Source: Kitasatospora sp. NBC_00374 (GTDB lineage Bacteria; Actinomycetota; Actinomycetes; Streptomycetales; Streptomycetaceae). From it: a stretch of DNA of 64,000 nucleotides. The position numbers and the translations under genes are program-made. Shown here one piece after another: positions 59,310-64,000 of this stretch. The notes below the pieces were generated by a model. That model was not told where the DNA came from, made no database searches, and saw only the letters and a list, made by a program, of their open reading frames with translations. The DNA lies in assembly GCF_041434935.1 (NCBI RefSeq), contig NZ_CP107964.1, forward strand, positions 4,402,001 to 4,466,000. Direction: 5' to 3'. Numbering within the stretch: the stretch's first letter is position 1; every line of letters begins with the position of its first letter.

Positions 59310-59675
59310 GGATTCGGTCTGCTCCCGCCTGGCCGCTGTGCCGTGCGACGGCCCCGCTGTGATGGGGGCGGCGTGCTGGGCTTACTGGTCTTCGGCCGCT
59401 CCTGCCTGTCCTGCTGCACCCGTGCCCGGTGTGTCGTACCGCCGACCGTTCGGCACTCGTCCGTACGTGCGGTGCGACCCGGTGCGTCCTCCAGCGAAGC
59501 ACGGACCGGCCCGGGTCCGACAGCGAATCGAGGAGATTCGTCAGTATCAGTTGCGTGTCACGCATTGTGCGCCGGTGGGAGCTTCCGGTTCACCCGTTCG
59601 CTGCGGCGGTTCGGCGGGCCGAGGCCCCGGTAGGGTGGCAGGCCGGACCCAGGTCGACCGGACGAAGGCGAGCAG
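59310..59675. other. Divergent intergenic region
   Basis: 366 bp between the SpoIIE-type gene (-) and the J-domain gene (+). No conserved frame. The segment 59530-59570 (GTCAGTATCAGTTGCGTG and following bases) is more AT-rich than the flanks and may contain promoter elements; none can be assigned with confidence. Confidence 0.35.
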
Positions 59676-60821
59676 GTGAGCACGGAGAGCCCGGCGCGGT
59701 GGAGTGACCCGGAGCGGGAGCGGCTGGAGGAGCTGGTGGCTGCCACCGAGCTGGCCTGGCTGACCCTCGAGGTCGACGTGGAGACCCTGCGGGTCGAGAT
59801 CGACAACTTCGCGCTCGTCCACCACCAGCTGCTCGGCCCGCTGTACGCGAGCCTGGACGAGCTGGACGCGCTGATCGCCGAGGCGGTCGCGGCCCGGACC
59901 GGTGACCCGGAGGATCTGCGCCGGGCGGTCGAGGCCAGGGCACGGGTCGAGCCGCCGGCCGACCCCGAGCTGGGCGAGAGCCTGCGCGAGGTGGAGCCGG
60001 AGCCGACCCGCAAGGTCCGTCCGGACCGCGAGGCCCAGCGGGTCTACCGCGAGCTGGCCCGCCGGGCACACCCCGACCTCGCCACCGACCCGGCCGAGCA
60101 GGAGCGCCGCTCGGCCTTCATCGCCCGGGTGAACGACGCCTACGCGCACGGCGACACCACCGCGCTGGAGCAGCTGGCCGAGGAGTGGTCCACCGACCCC
60201 GACGCCGCGCCCGCCGCCGACGCCGCGGAGCGTCCCGACTGGCTGCGCCAGCGGCTGGAGTGGCTGACCGGCAAGATCGGGCAGCTGGCCACCGAGCAGG
60301 TCCGGCTGGAGCGCACCGCCATGGGCGAGCTGCTGCTGCTGGCCCCGCACGAGCCGGAGCGGCTGCTGGAGGAGCTGGCCGAGAGCCTGCTCGCCCGGGC
60401 CGCCGAACAGCGGGCCGAGTTGGAGCGGCTGCTCGGCGACGCCGGTCACAATGGTGACGGCCAACCCCGTGAATCCCAGGAGAATCCGACGATGTCCGCT
60501 CAGCACATCCCCACCACCGACGCCGCCTCGGTGCCCGTCGACGCCCTCCTGCTCGACGTCCGCGAGCAGGACGAGTGGGACGCCGGCCACGTCGACGGCG
60601 CGCTGCACATCCCGATCGGCCAGGTGATCGCCCGCCTGGACGAGCTGCCGGCCGAGAAGCTGTACGTGCTGTGCCGGGTCGGCGGCCGGTCCGCGCAGGT
60701 CGTCCAGTACCTGGTCGCGCAGGGCCGGGAGGCGGTCAACGTGGACGGCGGCATGTTCGCCTGGGAGTCCGCCGGCCGTCCGATGACCGGCACCGACGGC
60801 CGGGACGCCTTCGTGCTCTGA
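59676..60821 (+). CDS. J-domain-like protein fused in frame to a rhodanese
   Basis: A 381-residue open frame. Residues about 1-60 are helical (LEELVAATELAWLTLEVDVE). A J-like domain follows, with HPD in ELARRAHPDLATDPAEQ (about 125-160). A coiled-coil region runs to about 265 (AEQRAELERLLG). Residues 273-381 form a complete rhodanese domain starting MSAQHIPTTDAASVP, with the catalytic Cys in VLCRVGGRSAQVVQYL. An internal ribosome-binding site (AGGAG, 60478-60482) and ATG at 60492 precede the rhodanese part. In related genomes these are, as I recall, two adjacent genes, so this may be a read-through fusion, a dual-start gene or a sequencing frameshift. Confidence 0.8.
   Translation: MSTESPARWSDPERERLEELVAATELAWLTLEVDVETLRVEIDNFALVHHQLLGPLYASLDELDALIAEAVAARTGDPEDLRRAVEARARVEPPADPELGESLREVEPEPTRKVRPDREAQRVYRELARRAHPDLATDPAEQERRSAFIARVNDAYAHGDTTALEQLAEEWSTDPDAAPAADAAERPDWLRQRLEWLTGKIGQLATEQVRLERTAMGELLLLAPHEPERLLEELAESLLARAAEQRAELERLLGDAGHNGDGQPRESQENPTMSAQHIPTTDAASVPVDALLLDVREQDEWDAGHVDGALHIPIGQVIARLDELPAEKLYVLCRVGGRSAQVVQYLVAQGREAVNVDGGMFAWESAGRPMTGTDGRDAFVL
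60478..60494 (+). promoter_or_regulatory. Internal ribosome-binding site and ATG for rhodanese domain
   Basis: AGGAG (60478-60482) lies 9 bp before the in-frame ATG at 60492, which starts MSAQHIPTTDAASVP. It would allow separate production of a 109-residue rhodanese. Confidence 0.7.
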
Positions 60822-60924
60822 GCCCGCGGGCCCCGGGCTGCGCGGGGATCCCCCTGTCGCGGGCGGGCCCGGTTGGGGCAGGATGACCGGGCAGCAGCAC
60901 CGGTGACCGTGGGAGGAGAGGGCC

Positions 60925-61557
60925 GTGCGCGTCTGGTCCACCCCCGCCCTGGCGGTGATCTGCCTGTCCGGGGCCGCGCTGCTGGGCGGCACCGGGCTCT
61001 TCCTCGGGGCGCTCTTCCTGCACGCGGCGCCCGCCAACGCCCTCTCCCAGGAGTACCGGCAGGAGCTGGACGCGGTGGTGTACCCCGAGTTCGAGCAGAA
61101 CTGGAAGCTGTTCGCGCCCAACCCCCTGCAGCAGAACATCACCGCAGACGCCCGGGTGCAGACGATCGCCGACGACGGCGAGGTGCACACCCGGGACTGG
61201 GCCGCGCTGACCGCCCAGGACATCGCCGCGATCCGGGGCAACCCGGCCCCCAGCCACCTCGACCAGAACATGCTGCGCCGGGCCCTGGACTTCTACCAGT
61301 CCACCCACCCGACCCAGGACGGCAGCACCGGCAACGGGCCGCGCGGCGAGCTCGCCGAGGAGTACCTCAAGCGGATCGCGCTGCAGCGACTGGGCCGCAC
61401 GGTGGGCGGGGAGCGGGTCCTGCAGATCCAGTTCCGGATCGGCTCGGCCACCGTCGCGCCGCCGGCCTGGAGCCGCGAGCAGGCCGACACCGGGGTGCAG
61501 TACCAGGACCTGCCCTGGTGGCCGGTGGCCGAGGACGACTTCCGGGGGCTGGCGTGA
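60925..61557 (+). CDS. DUF5819 family protein
   Basis: A 210-residue protein from the GTG at 60925, behind GGAGGAGAGG. The N-terminal membrane helix (LAVICLSGAALLGGTGLFLG) is followed by an extracytoplasmic domain with the motif EFEQNWKLFAPNPLQQNITA, conserved in DUF5819. The last codons overlap the HTTM gene (GTGA), so the two are translationally coupled. The family is uncharacterised. The Trp-x-x-Phe-Ala-Pro-Asn-Pro motif and HTTM partner resemble SdpA of the Bacillus sporulation-delaying-protein system, which I treat as inference. Confidence 0.85.
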   Translation: MRVWSTPALAVICLSGAALLGGTGLFLGALFLHAAPANALSQEYRQELDAVVYPEFEQNWKLFAPNPLQQNITADARVQTIADDGEVHTRDWAALTAQDIAAIRGNPAPSHLDQNMLRRALDFYQSTHPTQDGSTGNGPRGELAEEYLKRIALQRLGRTVGGERVLQIQFRIGSATVAPPAWSREQADTGVQYQDLPWWPVAEDDFRGLA

Positions 61558-62651
61558 GCGGCCCGATACCCGACCGGGAGACGGAGCGTCAGCTGCTCGT
61601 CGGCATCCCCCCGCAGGCCGCGCGGGAGCACGGCGCCGACGGGGGCGCGGATCCCGCGGCGGCACGGTCCGCGCCTCCGCCGACCCGGTTCGAGCGGCTC
61701 TTCGACGCCTTCACCGCCCGGACCTGGCTCCCCCGCCAGGCCGCCGTGGTGCGGATCGGCACCGCGCTGGCCTGGGGCGGCTTCCTGCTGCGCGAGTGGC
61801 CGAACCGCCGCGAGCTGTACGGCGACCGCTCCCCGTGGTCGGCCGCACTGGCCGACCGGCTGCTCGGCGAGACCCACGCCTTCACCGTGCTCGCCTGGTC
61901 GGACTCGCACCTGTGGTTCGAGCTGGTCTACCACCTGGGCATCCTGGCCGCCGTCCTGCTCGGGCTCGGCTGGCGGACCAGGGCGAGCAGCCTGCTGTTC
62001 GCGGTCACCGCCGTCTCACTGCAGAACCGCAACGTGCTGGTCGGCGACGGCGGCGACAACGTCGTCCACCTGATGGCGATCTACCTGCTGCTGGTGCGCT
62101 GCGGCCGGGCCTGGTCGCTGGACGCCCGCCGGGCCCGGCGCCGGCCGCCGCGCGGGCCGGTCGGGGAGCCGCGGGCGGTGCTGGACGCGCTGGCCACCAT
62201 GCTGCACAACTGCGGTCTGCTGGTGATCGCGGGCCAGGTGGTGCTGATCTACTCCACGGCCGGCTGGTACAAGGTGCAGGGCTCGCGCTGGCAGGACGGC
62301 ACCGCGCTGCACTACCCGCTGCACCTGGACTACTTCACCCCCTGGCCCGGGATGTCCGGGCTGCTCGGCTCCAGCCTGCTGCTGACCTTTCTGCTCTCCT
62401 ACGGCACGGTGGTCCTCCAGGTCGGATTCCCCTTCACGCTGGCCAACCGGAGGCTGAAGAACGCGCTGCTGGCCCTGATGATGGCCGAGCACCTGGCGAT
62501 CGCGGTCACCCTCGGCCTGCCGTTCTTCTCGCTCGCGATGATCGCGGCTGACGCGGTGTTCCTGCCGACCGGCGCCCTGCTGTGGACGGAACGCCAGGTG
62601 CACCGCCGGGTGCTGCGCGGGAGGCCGGACCCGGCGCCGAGCGAGGGATAA
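61554..62651 (+). CDS. HTTM domain membrane protein (SdpB/gamma-carboxylase-like)
   Basis: 365 residues from the GTG at 61554, overlapping the DUF5819 stop. A roughly 50-residue cytoplasmic N-terminus leads to about six to eight helices of the horizontally transferred transmembrane (HTTM) domain shared by vitamin K-dependent gamma-carboxylases and SdpB. Key segments are ALAWGGFLLREWPNRRELYG, VGDGGDNVVHLMAIYLLLVR and YSTAGWYKVQGSRWQDGTAL. No epoxidase or periplasmic carboxylase domain follows, so SdpB-like is the better match. No SdpC-like peptide gene was found next to it. Confidence 0.87.
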   Translation: MSGPIPDRETERQLLVGIPPQAAREHGADGGADPAAARSAPPPTRFERLFDAFTARTWLPRQAAVVRIGTALAWGGFLLREWPNRRELYGDRSPWSAALADRLLGETHAFTVLAWSDSHLWFELVYHLGILAAVLLGLGWRTRASSLLFAVTAVSLQNRNVLVGDGGDNVVHLMAIYLLLVRCGRAWSLDARRARRRPPRGPVGEPRAVLDALATMLHNCGLLVIAGQVVLIYSTAGWYKVQGSRWQDGTALHYPLHLDYFTPWPGMSGLLGSSLLLTFLLSYGTVVLQVGFPFTLANRRLKNALLALMMAEHLAIAVTLGLPFFSLAMIAADAVFLPTGALLWTERQVHRRVLRGRPDPAPSEG

Positions 62652-62660
62652 GCTCCCGCT

Positions 62661-64000
62661 ATGCCCTGGTTCGCCTCGCTTCGCGACACCGCGAAGGCCG
62701 GGCTGACCCTGGACCGAGCCCTCTCCGACCCCCGCCGGGCGGTCCGCGGTGCCCTCGCCGTCGCCCTGGTGGTGTTCCCGGCCCTGGCCCTGGCCGGGCC
62801 CGCCCTCGCCACCTCGGCCGCGATGGGCGCCTTCATCGCGGGCACCGCGACCTTCCAGCGCAGCTTCCGGCCCCGAACCTCGCTCGCGGTGGCGGCGGGC
62901 ATCGGCCTCGGCCTGAGCACCTTCCTCGGCTACCTCGCGGTCGGCGTGCCCGGCGCCTTCCCCGTCCTGCTGGCGCTGTGGGCCTTCGGCGCCGGAATGG
63001 CCTGGGCGGTCGGGCCGACCGGCGGCGTGGTCGCCGCGACCACCGTCTCGGTGATGCTGGTGGTCGTCCAACTGCCCGTCAGCGTGGAGACCGCGCTCGG
63101 CCACGGGCTGCTCTGCGCGCTGGGCGGCGCCGCCCAGGCCCTGGTCGTGACGCTCTGGCCGATCGACAGCTGGGGCGCCCAGCGCGCCGCGCTCGCCGAC
63201 ACCTACGCCGCGCTCGCCGACTACGCCCGGCGGCTGCGCCAGGACCCGACCGCGCAGGTCGACCCCGAGCCGTTCTTCCTGGCCCGCCAGGCCGCCGAGC
63301 TGACACCCTGGCAACAGCGGCGCCGGCCGGCCGGGCTGCGGGGCCTGCGCGGCGTGGCGGAGAACGTCCGCCCGGCGCTGGCCGCGCTGGCCGACCCCCG
63401 GGTCGGCGCCCCGGCCGAGGGACCGGCCCGCGACCGGGCCCGGGAGATCCTGGCCGCCGCCGCCGAAGTGCTGGACGCCCTCGCGCGGGCGATCCGCTCC
63501 GGCGACTCGTACCGGCCGCCCAGGTCCACCCCCTCGCTGGCGCTGTTCAGGCCGGACGACAAGCCCGCGCTCGCCGGGGCCGCCCGGCGCTCCGCGCGGC
63601 GGCTGTCCGGCCTGCTCAGCAGGGCCGTGGACAGCCTCGACAAGCAGGACCAGTCGACCGTGAGCGGCCCGGCCACCGGCCCCGGGCTGCACCGCCCGCC
63701 GCTGCTGCGGGTCCTGCCCTCCGCGCTGCGGACCGTCCGCCGCCAGCTGGACCCGCACGCGGCCGTCTTCCAGCACGCCGTACGGCTGTCGTCCGTGGTC
63801 ACCGGCGCCTACGTGGTGGCCCGGCTGCTCGGTGTCCGGCACGGCTACTGGGCGCCGATGACCGCCGCCATGGTGATGCGGCCGGACTTCGCCCAGACCT
63901 ACAGCCGGGGCGTCGCCCGGCTGGCCGGCACGGTGGCCGGTGTCGCGCTGGCCACCCTGGTGGTCCGGCTGTTCGACCCCGGCGAGTGGCTGTCGGCCGC
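62661..64000 (+). CDS. FUSC family membrane protein, 5' part
   Basis: The frame opens at the ATG at 62661 (MPWFASLRDTAKAGLTLDRA), 9 bp after the HTTM stop, and is still open at the window edge; about 446 residues are visible. A first membrane block (VALVVFPALALAGPALATSA to ALVVTLWPID) is followed by a cytoplasmic helical region. A second block begins near residue 370 (LSSVVTGAYVVARLLGVRHG, then YWAPMTAAMVMRP). This duplicated layout is typical of FUSC/aromatic-acid-exporter-like proteins (YccS/AaeB type). The substrate is unknown. Confidence 0.88.
   Translation, partial: MPWFASLRDTAKAGLTLDRALSDPRRAVRGALAVALVVFPALALAGPALATSAAMGAFIAGTATFQRSFRPRTSLAVAAGIGLGLSTFLGYLAVGVPGAFPVLLALWAFGAGMAWAVGPTGGVVAATTVSVMLVVVQLPVSVETALGHGLLCALGGAAQALVVTLWPIDSWGAQRAALADTYAALADYARRLRQDPTAQVDPEPFFLARQAAELTPWQQRRRPAGLRGLRGVAENVRPALAALADPRVGAPAEGPARDRAREILAAAAEVLDALARAIRSGDSYRPPRSTPSLALFRPDDKPALAGAARRSARRLSGLLSRAVDSLDKQDQSTVSGPATGPGLHRPPLLRVLPSALRTVRRQLDPHAAVFQHAVRLSSVVTGAYVVARLLGVRHGYWAPMTAAMVMRPDFAQTYSRGVARLAGTVAGVALATLVVRLFDPGEWLSA

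Noticed and set aside
60925-62651. Complete SDP-like toxin operon
   Set aside because: No SdpC-like secreted precursor gene occurs in the flanking sequence; the gap 60822-60924 is too short and the next gene is a FUSC protein.

Overview
The window is about 64 kb of very GC-rich actinobacterial chromosome centred on the replication origin. Gene order (murJ, sigM, trxBA, parBA, rsmG, jag, yidC, yidD, rnpA, rpmH, dnaA, oriC, dnaN, gnd, recF, dciA, gyrB, gyrA), an origin full of TTGTCCACA-type DnaA boxes, a 6-phosphogluconate dehydrogenase gene between dnaN and recF, many GTG starts and a class E sortase all point to Streptomycetaceae (Streptomyces, Kitasatospora or a close relative). The genus cannot be fixed from sequence alone. 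Both window edges cut genes: a DUF6049-type membrane protein on the left and a FUSC-family membrane protein on the right.

Left arm (1-16.4 kb). Lipid II flippase MurJ is followed by a separate pseudokinase. Next come the ECF sigma factor SigM with its zinc anti-sigma factor and thioredoxin reductase plus thioredoxin. On the minus strand lie a GNAT acetyltransferase, parB-parA, rsmG, jag/khpB, yidC, yidD, rnpA and rpmH. Six perfect 14-bp parS sites (GTTTCACGTGAAAC) lie between 6.8 and 13.6 kb, one inside the sigM coding sequence.

Origin (16.4-29.6 kb). dnaA, a roughly 0.6-kb array of about 23 DnaA-box-like nonamers with a DnaA-trio-like CTA repeat at its right end, dnaN, gnd, recF, dciA, gyrB, gyrA and the gyrA-linked DUF3566 membrane protein make up the replication and supercoiling core.

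Middle (29.6-42.4 kb). This holds a cyclopropane-fatty-acid synthase-like methyltransferase, tRNA-Ile(GAT), tRNA-Ala(TGC), small envelope proteins (DLW-39, DUF5324), a cyclophilin, a rhomboid protease, crgA, a DUF881 protein, a 56-aa membrane protein, a pabA-like amidotransferase and a class E sortase. Accessory genes interrupt it: two phage-antirepressor-type genes (31.7 and 41.5 kb) and a divergent GlxA-type regulator/oxidoreductase pair. The intergenic region 35.64-35.82 kb carries five further DnaA-box-like sites outside oriC.

Right arm (42.4-64 kb). The minus-strand cluster fhaA-fhaB-pstP-ftsW/rodA-pbpA-pknB couples Ser/Thr phosphorylation to peptidoglycan synthesis. It is functionally linked to the MurJ/pseudokinase pair at the other end of the window. 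Beyond tRNA-Leu(CAG) come a NarL-type two-component system, an MprF-like aminoacyl-phospholipid synthase, a rhomboid-like membrane protein, a PAS-GAF-SpoIIE-ATPase phosphatase, a J-domain/rhodanese in-frame fusion, a DUF5819 + HTTM pair resembling SdpA/SdpB, and the FUSC protein.

Most of the window is conserved core. The observations most worth following are the DnaA-trio element, the DnaA-box cluster outside oriC, the SdpAB-like pair and the J-domain/rhodanese read-through fusion. I saw no CRISPR array, rRNA operon, insertion sequence, intact prophage or biosynthetic gene cluster.
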